Below are positions 53,720 to 61,879 of a stretch of DNA of 64,000 nucleotides, in pieces. Position numbers and translations under genes: made by a program. Each line of letters starts with the position of its first letter. Position 1 is the first letter of the stretch. Under the pieces are notes generated by a model, which was given only the letters and a program-made list of their open reading frames with translations, had not been told where the DNA came from and did not search any database. Source of the DNA: Flavobacterium sp. H122 (lineage in GTDB: Bacteria; Bacteroidota; Bacteroidia; Flavobacteriales; Flavobacteriaceae); contig NZ_SJZD01000007.1 of assembly GCF_004959765.1 (NCBI RefSeq), positions 124,001 to 188,000 on the forward strand. Direction: 5' to 3'.

Positions 53720-54988
53720 CTAATTCTTCAACAGTGTGATTCCAACCGCACACTGTAAACATTTGTTTTTAGAACAATATTCATTTTTGAGTTGGAGCAA
53801 CGACTGTGATTCGAAACTATTTTCTACGCGAACACCTATCTCTTTAAACTTATCTATTACAGCATTTTTTTCAGGTTTTAATTGTTCGAGTAAATAAATC
53901 ATCCTTTCATCGATTTCAGTTCCCAAAAATTTAGAATAAGCCATTTTTATTGGCAAAATTGTATTTATAAGAAGTAAATCAATGAATGATTTAGACAATC
54001 CCTTTTCTTTAGGTGTTGATTTTTTCTCAAAATTATAATGTGACTGCCAATAATCAGAAACACTTATATCAAATAGTTTATAAAATTCTTCGATTGTTTT
54101 TGCTTCGAACACTTTTGAAAACAAATTACGATGCTTATGATACAACATGGCCAGTTGAGCCAATCTGATAGTTGGAAAATTATCCGGACGTAATCTGAAA
54201 AATTCAGGGGAAGACAAAAACTTCTTTTCCAACTTATACTTAACAGACAAATAATCGTATAAATCAATTAAATCTTTTGAATAACTATCTTGTGCATTTT
54301 GTGGCAACAAATTAGCATGACCAAAAAACAATGCTTCCAAATAAGTCACATCAAAACTTTCTTTTCTAACTACTGAAAAAGGAAGTTCTTTAGCTAATTG
54401 AAAAAATATTTCTCCGTTTACATTCAATCCAAAGTTCTTTGCTAAAAAACAGAATAAAACTACTTCCCAGTCATTATTATTTTCCTGCAACAATTCAAGA
54501 ACTGGATACGACTTTCTTTCCAATCGTTCAAAAAACAAACGCTCCTGCCAATTCTTAAAAACAAATTGCTGTATTCCAGCAATATCATTTTCACAATTGA
54601 TCCAGTTTTTCTTCGTCTTTAGCTTTTGATACTGATGCACCAAGTCACGGGATACACAATGTTTCAATTCCAAAACCGGAATTTCAACATTGTTCTTTCT
54701 CAAAACCGAAATATCGTTTTCCCAAACAACATGTAAAATAACATTATCATAATTTTGATCGATTTCATGATGATGTAAATACCAATCAGAAGACTTAATA
54801 TGAATTTCAATATTTCCAGCCCATTTTTGATTTTCAATTATGAGTTGGGCATTAAAAAAATCAGGACCTGTTTGTTGAATATAATTACCCGAATGGATTA
54901 TTTGGAGAGATTCTCCTTGAGTAGTTTTTAAATGAGCAAAATCAAATTTCTTGTTTTGCCACACATAGTGCAAAAAATCTTCTTTCAT
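53720..54988 (-). CDS. DUF2851 family protein
   Basis: A 422-residue protein, well conserved in Bacteroidetes, with no known function. It contains the family block GESLQIIHSGNYIQQTGPDFFNAQLIIENQKWAGNIEIHIKSSDWY, split here by description only, then HVVWEND and EIPVLELK. A C-terminal Cys cluster, YCSKNKCLQCAVG, could bind metal. It heads the DUF2851-PspC-HhH operon. No signal peptide or membrane segment is visible, so it is probably cytoplasmic. Confidence 0.82.
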   Translation of the reverse strand: MKEDFLHYVWQNKKFDFAHLKTTQGESLQIIHSGNYIQQTGPDFFNAQLIIENQKWAGNIEIHIKSSDWYLHHHEIDQNYDNVILHVVWENDISVLRKNNVEIPVLELKHCVSRDLVHQYQKLKTKKNWINCENDIAGIQQFVFKNWQERLFFERLERKSYPVLELLQENNNDWEVVLFCFLAKNFGLNVNGEIFFQLAKELPFSVVRKESFDVTYLEALFFGHANLLPQNAQDSYSKDLIDLYDYLSVKYKLEKKFLSSPEFFRLRPDNFPTIRLAQLAMLYHKHRNLFSKVFEAKTIEEFYKLFDISVSDYWQSHYNFEKKSTPKEKGLSKSFIDLLLINTILPIKMAYSKFLGTEIDERMIYLLEQLKPEKNAVIDKFKEIGVRVENSFESQSLLQLKNEYCSKNKCLQCAVGITLLKN

Positions 54989-55053
54989 GGCGTATACACA
55001 TATTGGTTCAAATAATTAAGGCTTATAACAATACTGCTAATATAAAGAAAGTT

Positions 55054-55061
55054 TATATTTG
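55054..55061 (+). promoter_or_regulatory. Putative -7 promoter element for the PNGase F-like gene
   Basis: TATATTTG matches TAnnTTTG; initiation near 55066 leaves about 16 bases before ATG 55082. Confidence 0.5.
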
Positions 55062-55081
55062 TTCAAAACTCACAACTAAAA

Positions 55082-56779
55082 ATGAAAAAGCTTATTTATT
55101 TTTTCCTGATTCTGTACACTTCGATTTCTTCATCCCAAAACAAATTTCCTACTTCAGATTGTTTAAAGATTACTTATTCAAAAAAATCAAATGGAAAAGA
55201 AATTGATAATCAAAACCCCATTTGGATCTTCGCTAACGAAAACGAAACATTAATTACCTCTAAAAACATTATTACAAAAACAGCAACATTCCCAAATGAG
55301 CAAACTATAATAAAAAGAAGCAATAATACTATTATTCAGTTTGCTGAACTCAAGAAAACAAATTTCACAAAAACCACAGACAGCATTTCACTTGCAAATC
55401 AAAAATTTGAATTAATCGATGAAATCAAAGATATTTTGGGGTATAAATGTAAAAAAGCAAAAACTGTAATTAATTCCAACCAAATTGAACTTTGGTATAC
55501 AAATGACTTAAAAATAAAAGGCGCTCCTACTACTTTAGGGCAAAATTTGGGCTTGGTTCTTGAATTAAACAGAAACAATACCTTTACCATAAGTGCAGTA
55601 AAAATTGAAAAACTAAAAAAAACAACACCAGATGCAATTTCAGGAATTGATATTTCTTCAGTTAAAAAAACAGATATTTTAACCTATCGCGACTTACTTT
55701 GGAAAAGTCGTTTCAAAACCATACCTGTTTTTGAAAATGAAACCATAAGCTTTTCAGACACAAACAAATCAAATGATAGCATTTTAAAATTTGCTAACGG
55801 GACTGTCATTCTTAAAAAAGTAACTTTACCTGCTATAAAAAGTTCATCAAAAGTCTTTATTAATCTTCAGGAACAATCTAATGGAGATGCTTACGACAGA
55901 ACAGGAACTGTTTTTATGATTCCAACAGAGAATGAAGAAAACACTTTTATAAAAGGATTTAAAAACGGAGTTAAAACATTGGCTAGTTATGACAATGGTA
56001 ATGGAAAAATTTATCATGGAGCCGTAAGCAAAGACAACTTTAGAACTCCTGTAGAGTTAATGCGCTTCTTTACTCCATTTGGCATTAAGCAATACAATCA
56101 TATTGAATTAAAGGATAAAACATGGCATGACAAGGTAAATTATCGTCAGGATATTTCAGACTTCAATTCAATATTAAGCAATCATGAAGTGTGGATAGGA
56201 GTATTTATAGGAAATTATGACAAAGGCGGTCATAAAATATCATTAAACATGACTGTACATGATGAAGAGGACACAGATAAATCAAATTTAAATTTTGTGT
56301 CACCGTTATTCTACACCACAAATATATTGGAGATGGCAGGACAGGAATACAGTTCTATGTTTGACAATGAAAAAGGTTTAATTATTGAATTTGACATCAC
56401 GAAAGAAGTCAAGAATGCTAAATTAAAATATATTTCAACTGGCCATGGTGGATGGGAAAACGGTGATGAATTTGTACCAAAATTAAACTCTATATTCTTA
56501 GATGGTAAAAATATTTTCAGTTTTACTCCATGGCGTGAAGATTGTGGTTCTTATCGCTTATATAATCCTGCTTCGGGTAATTTCAACAATGGATTGTCAT
56601 CATCAGATTACAGCAGATCCAACTGGTGTCCCGGAACCATTACAAACCCTATGACCATAGATCTTGGCAATCTTACTATTGGGAAACATATTTTACAGAT
56701 TAAAATACCACAAGGCAAACCTGAAGGCTCAAGCTTTAGCTATTGGAATCTTTCCGGGGTACTATTAGGAGAACAATAA
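55082..56779 (+). CDS. Exported PNGase F-type peptide N-glycosidase with extra N-terminal domain
   Basis: A 565-residue protein with a signal peptide (MKKLIYFFLILYTSISSSQ). The region about 22-190 resembles GLPGLI-type domains (ILGYKCKKA ... IELWYTNDLKIKGAPTTLGQNLGLVLEL). The C-terminal half (about 225-565) is PNGase F-like: GDAYDRTGTVFM with D272 at the catalytic-Asp position, YISTGHGG, GDEFVPKLNSIFLDGK with E463 at the second acidic position, and SRSNWCPGTITNPMTIDLG. PNGase F cleaves N-glycans from Asn. Size and the added N-terminal domain recall PNGase F-II of Elizabethkingia. Residue roles are inferred by motif alignment in the head. Confidence 0.82.
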   Translation: MKKLIYFFLILYTSISSSQNKFPTSDCLKITYSKKSNGKEIDNQNPIWIFANENETLITSKNIITKTATFPNEQTIIKRSNNTIIQFAELKKTNFTKTTDSISLANQKFELIDEIKDILGYKCKKAKTVINSNQIELWYTNDLKIKGAPTTLGQNLGLVLELNRNNTFTISAVKIEKLKKTTPDAISGIDISSVKKTDILTYRDLLWKSRFKTIPVFENETISFSDTNKSNDSILKFANGTVILKKVTLPAIKSSSKVFINLQEQSNGDAYDRTGTVFMIPTENEENTFIKGFKNGVKTLASYDNGNGKIYHGAVSKDNFRTPVELMRFFTPFGIKQYNHIELKDKTWHDKVNYRQDISDFNSILSNHEVWIGVFIGNYDKGGHKISLNMTVHDEEDTDKSNLNFVSPLFYTTNILEMAGQEYSSMFDNEKGLIIEFDITKEVKNAKLKYISTGHGGWENGDEFVPKLNSIFLDGKNIFSFTPWREDCGSYRLYNPASGNFNNGLSSSDYSRSNWCPGTITNPMTIDLGNLTIGKHILQIKIPQGKPEGSSFSYWNLSGVLLGEQ

Positions 56780-56780
56780 A

Positions 56781-56813
56781 AAAAGAAGAGCTGTTTTTAA
56801 CAGCTCTTCTTTT
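56781..56813. terminator. Bidirectional terminator between PNGase F-like gene and cbs
   Basis: A 15-base stem AAAAGAAGAGCTGTT/AACAGCTCTTCTTTT with a three-base loop and A/T runs on both sides, between convergent genes. Confidence 0.88.
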
Positions 56814-56821
56814 TTGAATTA

Positions 56822-58183
56822 TTATTTTATTGAATTGATAATATCGTGTTTAGTTATAATATGATATTTACCATTTTCAAGATCAACTAAAACTGCTTGA
56901 TTGTCTTTAGTAATCAACTTAGAAACTTCTTCAACAGAAGTTCCTTTTTGAACCACTGGAAAAGGATTACCCATTACTTCTCGAATAGGTTTATCTGCAG
57001 TATTCTTATCAGAAATATAACTCTGGAATAAATCGGTTTCATCAACAGAACCCACAAAACCATTCACATCTACTACTGGTATTTGAGAAATTTTATACTT
57101 ACGCATACGTTCAATAGCGTGAGACACCAATTCTTCAGTACGAACTGTGATTAAAGGCTTATCGATGTGTTCTTTAATTAAATCTTCAGCTTTAGTGATA
57201 TCATCTTCTAAAAAGCCACGTTCACGCATCCAATCATCATTAAACATCTTACCTACATAACGGCTTCCTGAATCGTGAAATAAAACCACTACTACATCTT
57301 CCGGTTTGAAATGCTCTTTTAATTGTAATAATCCCTTAACAGCAGCTCCAGCAGAATTACCAACAAAAATACCTTCTTCCAATGCAATTTTACGTGTATA
57401 AACAGCGGCATCTTTATCGGTTACTTTTGTAAAACCATCAATTAAAGAGAAATCAACGTTTTTAGGTAAAATATCTTCTCCAATACCTTCTGTGATATAA
57501 GTATAGATTTCGTTTTCGTCAAAAATACCTGTTTCGTGGTATTTTTTGAAAACCGAACCATACGTATCGATACCCCAAATTTTGATGTTTGGATTTTTCT
57601 CTTTTAAATATTTTGCCACACCTGAAATTGTACCTCCAGTACCAACTCCTACCACAAAATGCGTAATCTTACCTTCTGTTTGTTCCCAAATTTCAGGACC
57701 CGTTTGCTCATAATGTGCAATAGCGTTACTTGGATTATCATACTGATTAACATACCAGGCATTAGGTGTTTCTTCGGCTAAGCGTTTAGATACAGAATAA
57801 TATGAGCGTGGATCACTTGGCTCAACATCGGTTGGGCAAACCACAACTTTTGCACCTACAGCACGTAATATGTCGCATTTTTCTTTTGATTGCTTATCAG
57901 AGATTACACAGATAAGTTTATAACCTTTAACAATGGCACCTAACGCCAATCCCATACCTGTATTCCCCGATGTTCCTTCGATAATTGTTCCTCCTGGTTT
58001 TAAACGGCCGTCTTTTTCTGCATCTTCAATCATTTTTACCGCCATACGGTCTTTCACAGAATTCCCTGGATTGAAAGTTTCCACTTTTGCCAAAACCAAA
58101 GCATCAATTTCAGCGGTTACTTTATTTAGTTTAACCAAAGGTGTATTCCCTATGGTTTCTAATATATTTTTTGCGTATTGCAT
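56822..58183 (-). CDS. Cystathionine beta-synthase
   Basis: PLP enzyme of transsulfuration joining serine (or a relative) and homocysteine to cystathionine. 453 residues: the cysteine synthase-type fold with K44 in NPGNSVKDRMA, the substrate loop EGTSGNTGMGLA and GVGTGGTISG for the PLP phosphate. It is followed by a pair of CBS domains at about 335-453 (KISQIPVVDVNGFVGSVDE ... VSKLITKDNQAVLVDLENGKYHIITKHDII). The CBS pair separates it from plain cysteine synthase. It has its own promoter and a terminator. Confidence 0.9.
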   Translation of the reverse strand: MQYAKNILETIGNTPLVKLNKVTAEIDALVLAKVETFNPGNSVKDRMAVKMIEDAEKDGRLKPGGTIIEGTSGNTGMGLALGAIVKGYKLICVISDKQSKEKCDILRAVGAKVVVCPTDVEPSDPRSYYSVSKRLAEETPNAWYVNQYDNPSNAIAHYEQTGPEIWEQTEGKITHFVVGVGTGGTISGVAKYLKEKNPNIKIWGIDTYGSVFKKYHETGIFDENEIYTYITEGIGEDILPKNVDFSLIDGFTKVTDKDAAVYTRKIALEEGIFVGNSAGAAVKGLLQLKEHFKPEDVVVVLFHDSGSRYVGKMFNDDWMRERGFLEDDITKAEDLIKEHIDKPLITVRTEELVSHAIERMRKYKISQIPVVDVNGFVGSVDETDLFQSYISDKNTADKPIREVMGNPFPVVQKGTSVEEVSKLITKDNQAVLVDLENGKYHIITKHDIINSIK

Positions 58184-58229
58184 TTTATTTATTCTTTTAA
58201 GGTTAAGAATTATAGTTTAAAAAACTATG

Positions 58230-58237
58230 CAAAGTTA
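58230..58237 (-). promoter_or_regulatory. Putative -7 promoter element for cbs
   Basis: Minus-strand reading TAACTTTG matches TAnnTTTG; initiation near 58226 leaves about 43 bases before ATG 58183. Confidence 0.45.
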
Positions 58238-58369
58238 AAAATTTAGAATGGATTATTATTATACAGGTAGGTTTTTGCTTTAAGGATAAAAACAGTTCTC
58301 TTTTAGAGAGACTCCGAGAGCCTGAGTCTTCAAGAAATTACCTAAAACACATGACAAATCGGCAAATAG

Positions 58370-60301
58370 TTACTGGAAGAAATTCCAAACCAAACCAAAA
58401 CGAATCACAAAATCCTTGTACGGATGATTAGGCGCCGAATAAAATTTATTCCCGGTAAAGCTTGAATTGAAATGCTCTGCTTTAAGGAAGATTCGGGTTT
58501 GACGCACACGTCCGTTTACAAAGAAATCAAACATAGGGAAGCCTCCAATTTTTTCTGAATTTTGCGAATAAAATTCGGAAATCAAAGGATTGTACCCATT
58601 AGCATTGTACTCTGTAAAATATTGAAAAGTAATACCTGTTTGCAAAAACAACGCTTTTTTAAAAAGATGATCTGAAAAACATAATGTATTACGAGTTATC
58701 AATTTTGGCATATTCAAAATAGCTTCATCTTGAGTTACCTGTTGAAATAAAACAGTATTATCCAAAGACCATTTTCTGAATTTGAATTCTTTTTCGGCTT
58801 TAACCGACATATAATTGATCGTACCGGAATATTGCTTAGGTGTCGTAATTAAAGTTGCATTAGTAGCATCATCATTACTGAAATACAAATAGTCATTGTA
58901 TACAGAAAATTGCGCTTCAGCACTTCCCCATTGTGATTGCAGTTTAAACTTTAAACTGTTTATTTTTTCATTTTTAAAATTATTATACCAATTGTAGAAA
59001 ACAAAATCACTCTGATATAAAGTATAATTCAAATCGGGCAACTTATTGATGTTACTATACTGTGCAGAAAATTTATTTTTCTCATTTAGACTATATTCAG
59101 CAAAAATATCTAATGTAGAAAATTCATTTTTAGACAATCCCTTTGCAAATGTTGCTTCCCCTCGTATTTTGTTTTTCAAATAAAAATAAGTTCCTCCAAG
59201 TGCCTGCACTGAAAAATTATTAGAACTTGGTATTGCTACTTGATTATTATTAATTACGATACGGTTATAAAAATAATTATAACGGACGTCTTCGGCAAAA
59301 ATATTAAATTTCCCTATGGTAGAATTTGAAAAAGCAGCACTAATCTTATTATAGAAAGAGTTTGATTTAGTTAAATCGGAATATTTTTCAGACACAAAAG
59401 CATCACCAAAATATTTCACTTCAGTATCTTCATCAAAACCTGTAGTCTTTTCAAAAGAATACTTTTTGGTTTCATAATTCATTTGGTGTTCCAAATAAAC
59501 ATTATTTGAGACATCATTTTTATTCAGACGAAAATAATGATTTATAAAGTACCGCTTCCCGACTAATTTATTTTTGGCGTCTTTCAGAATTACTTCCAAG
59601 CGTGACCGGTCGTTAAATTGAGAATCCTCAGATTCAAAATCTTCCTTATTTAAGAGCCCTCCATTTTCCTGATTGCTGAAATCCTGACCTGTAAAATGTG
59701 CATTTAATCCGTATCGCTTACTTGTTGTATGATAACTTGATGTAAATCTGAAATTACCATTACTTGCTAATGAATTTTGGTATTTACCCAAAGAACGCAA
59801 TCCTTTGTAAGCAATTGAAAAGTTAAGATTTTTAGACGTATTAAGAGTTACAAAAGCGTCAACACTTTGTCCTTGTTCCAAAACGGTTTTAAAATATAAT
59901 TCGGTCAAGGGAGTTGGCACCGAATAATACATAATATCATTTGCTTCAAGATAATTAAAGTTTTTTGCTTTGAATCCAAAACCAGGAAGAGCACTTTTGT
60001 TCACCAATCCATAATCAAGTGTATTATAGGTATGTCCGTCATTAGCAAAAGGCAATAATCCAAAATTATCCTTACGCAGATAATTGAATTTATAATCACT
60101 TTTTATAGTCAGTGAAGTGTCTACATAAACGGTATCTTTTTTCAAACCGTAAATCTTATACCAATTATGAGGTGCCTTGGGGTTTTCTTTGGGTGCTTCG
60201 CGCAGTGATTTACGTATGGTATCATTTGACTCACCTTTCAAATCATTTTGACCGAAAGCTGAAAAACTAAGAATTAGTAAGCAGTAAAAAAAATACTTCA
60301 T
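58370..60301 (-). CDS. Putative outer-membrane porin (porin_10-like)
   Basis: A 643-residue exported protein with signal peptide (MKYFFYCLLILSFSAFG). The mature protein is full of alternating aromatic/polar strands, as in outer-membrane beta-barrels, with the last residues FGLVWNFFQ ending in aromatic pairs. Segments such as HNWYKIYGLKKDTVYVDTSLTIKSDYKFNYLRKDNFGLLPF match the Bacteroidetes putative-porin family. Substrate unknown. It lies downstream of the SusC/SusD pair but has its own -7 element and is cut off from them by a terminator. Confidence 0.8.
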   Translation of the reverse strand: MKYFFYCLLILSFSAFGQNDLKGESNDTIRKSLREAPKENPKAPHNWYKIYGLKKDTVYVDTSLTIKSDYKFNYLRKDNFGLLPFANDGHTYNTLDYGLVNKSALPGFGFKAKNFNYLEANDIMYYSVPTPLTELYFKTVLEQGQSVDAFVTLNTSKNLNFSIAYKGLRSLGKYQNSLASNGNFRFTSSYHTTSKRYGLNAHFTGQDFSNQENGGLLNKEDFESEDSQFNDRSRLEVILKDAKNKLVGKRYFINHYFRLNKNDVSNNVYLEHQMNYETKKYSFEKTTGFDEDTEVKYFGDAFVSEKYSDLTKSNSFYNKISAAFSNSTIGKFNIFAEDVRYNYFYNRIVINNNQVAIPSSNNFSVQALGGTYFYLKNKIRGEATFAKGLSKNEFSTLDIFAEYSLNEKNKFSAQYSNINKLPDLNYTLYQSDFVFYNWYNNFKNEKINSLKFKLQSQWGSAEAQFSVYNDYLYFSNDDATNATLITTPKQYSGTINYMSVKAEKEFKFRKWSLDNTVLFQQVTQDEAILNMPKLITRNTLCFSDHLFKKALFLQTGITFQYFTEYNANGYNPLISEFYSQNSEKIGGFPMFDFFVNGRVRQTRIFLKAEHFNSSFTGNKFYSAPNHPYKDFVIRFGLVWNFFQ

Positions 60302-60318
60302 GTTTAATATATGAAGTA

Positions 60319-60326
60319 CAAAAATA
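60319..60326 (-). promoter_or_regulatory. Putative -7 promoter element for the porin gene
   Basis: Minus-strand reading TATTTTTG matches TAnnTTTG; initiation near 60315 leaves a very short leader of about 14 bases before ATG 60301. Confidence 0.5.
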
Positions 60327-60343
60327 GAGAAAAGGATTAGAAA

Positions 60344-60371
60344 TAAAAAACCCCGCTTAAAAGCGGGGTTT
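60344..60371 (-). terminator. Rho-independent terminator after susD
   Basis: AAACCCCGCTT/AAGCGGGGTTT (60348-60358 with 60361-60371), with T-run TTTTTTATTT on the minus strand. Confidence 0.88.
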
Positions 60372-60378
60372 AGAGAAA

Positions 60379-61866
60379 TTATAAATTTGGATTATTTAAA
60401 ACTTCAGCTTGAGGAATATCAAATGTTAATCTTCCATCGTTGTAAGGAATATCTACTCCTTGGAAAGATAAGTGATTTGTACCTCTTTTTGTAGTAGCCT
60501 TGTTACGTTTCATAGCTAAATACGATTTTCCTTCACCCCATAATTCAATTCTAGTTTGTAGGTAAATCTCATTTAACAATGCTTGACCTGTCAACGCATC
60601 TACATAAGCATAATCAGCAGCATTAACAAATCTATTGCTTAACAATGTTTTCAAATAAGCAATAGCATTAGCTTCTTGACCTGTTTTAGCAGCACATTCT
60701 GCATATAACAAATACATTTCTTCTACTCTCGACAATACGACATCCGTTTCAATATTTCTTTGCCCACCAATTTCTTTTGCAGGATGGTAAAATTTATTCC
60801 ATGGAATTAAATATGTTGAAGCAGTAGATGCTACGTTTGATCTAAATTGAGTTCTCCTGATATCATTAGGCAAAATCTTAGCAAACAATCCACTGTCCAT
60901 AGCTTTACGATCACCAGCCCATTGGTAACTATAAGTATAATAATCCATTTGACCCCACCAAGAGATCAAATCAAAGCCCATATCCTTTTTAATATCAACT
61001 CCCCATAACCAACTATTAGAAGTAACTGAATTAAAACCTCCAACTACTTCGCCTGAAGACATCAATGAAGCTCCTGAATTATCCGCAACATCTTTAGCAT
61101 AATCCCTTGCCTTAGCTAAACTTGTAGCATCACCTATATAAGCATAAGCGTAAGCAGCTAGAACTTTTGCAACGTTTTGATTCACAGATGTTTTATCTCC
61201 TTGAGGTCTAACATAACCATCTAACAATACTATAGCTTCTTCTAAATCTTTAACCACCTGATTCATAACCTCTTGCGAAGTACTCCTAGGTGTTGCAAAA
61301 TTTGTTAAATCTATTTTAATAGGAACTGATTTTTCAGACGCAATGTATTCAGTTGCATATAATTGCTGTAAATAAAAATGAGCATAGGCTCTCAACGCCT
61401 TAGCCTGTCCTAAAACAAATCTAGCTTCATCTTCAGTAGGCACAGCATCATTACCTCCTTGAGATTTAATTACATTATTAGCTCCGTATATAACTTTATA
61501 ATAAAAACGATATGGAACATAATTTTCATTACGCGTAAAATCTACCGTAGCAGTCAATCTAGTTAAATTTCTATACCAGCCGTAACCAGATCTTGACAAA
61601 GCCATATCACCACACAACATATCTGTATAAATATCTATACCTTTTTGACCAAAATCGTCATGTCCTGTAGTACCTCCCATCCCATCGGTGTACATTGTTG
61701 AATAAACACCATTAATATAACCATTAAGTATAGTAGGATCATATTCTGCAACCTGATCTACTTGCTCTGGAGTTACAAAAGCTGTAGGCTTTACATCTAA
61801 ATAATCCTCAGTACAACTTACTAAAGCCAAACTAGAAAGGAAACCTATTAATATTTTCTTTTTCAT
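60379..61866 (-). CDS. SusD/RagB-family outer-membrane lipoprotein
   Basis: Nutrient-binding lipoprotein that caps a SusC transporter. 495 residues. The lipobox LALVSC gives acylated Cys at about residue 18, followed by TEDYLDVKPTAFVTPEQ, the usual SusD start. TPR-like helices include EARFVLGQAKALRAYAHFYLQQLYA, and the C-terminal part has RVEEMYLLYAECAAKTG. The glycan, peptide or other ligand cannot be inferred because no degradative enzyme is adjacent. It starts 13 bases after the susC stop. Confidence 0.92.
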   Translation of the reverse strand: MKKKILIGFLSSLALVSCTEDYLDVKPTAFVTPEQVDQVAEYDPTILNGYINGVYSTMYTDGMGGTTGHDDFGQKGIDIYTDMLCGDMALSRSGYGWYRNLTRLTATVDFTRNENYVPYRFYYKVIYGANNVIKSQGGNDAVPTEDEARFVLGQAKALRAYAHFYLQQLYATEYIASEKSVPIKIDLTNFATPRSTSQEVMNQVVKDLEEAIVLLDGYVRPQGDKTSVNQNVAKVLAAYAYAYIGDATSLAKARDYAKDVADNSGASLMSSGEVVGGFNSVTSNSWLWGVDIKKDMGFDLISWWGQMDYYTYSYQWAGDRKAMDSGLFAKILPNDIRRTQFRSNVASTASTYLIPWNKFYHPAKEIGGQRNIETDVVLSRVEEMYLLYAECAAKTGQEANAIAYLKTLLSNRFVNAADYAYVDALTGQALLNEIYLQTRIELWGEGKSYLAMKRNKATTKRGTNHLSFQGVDIPYNDGRLTFDIPQAEVLNNPNL

Positions 61867-61879
61867 AATATTTTAAAAT

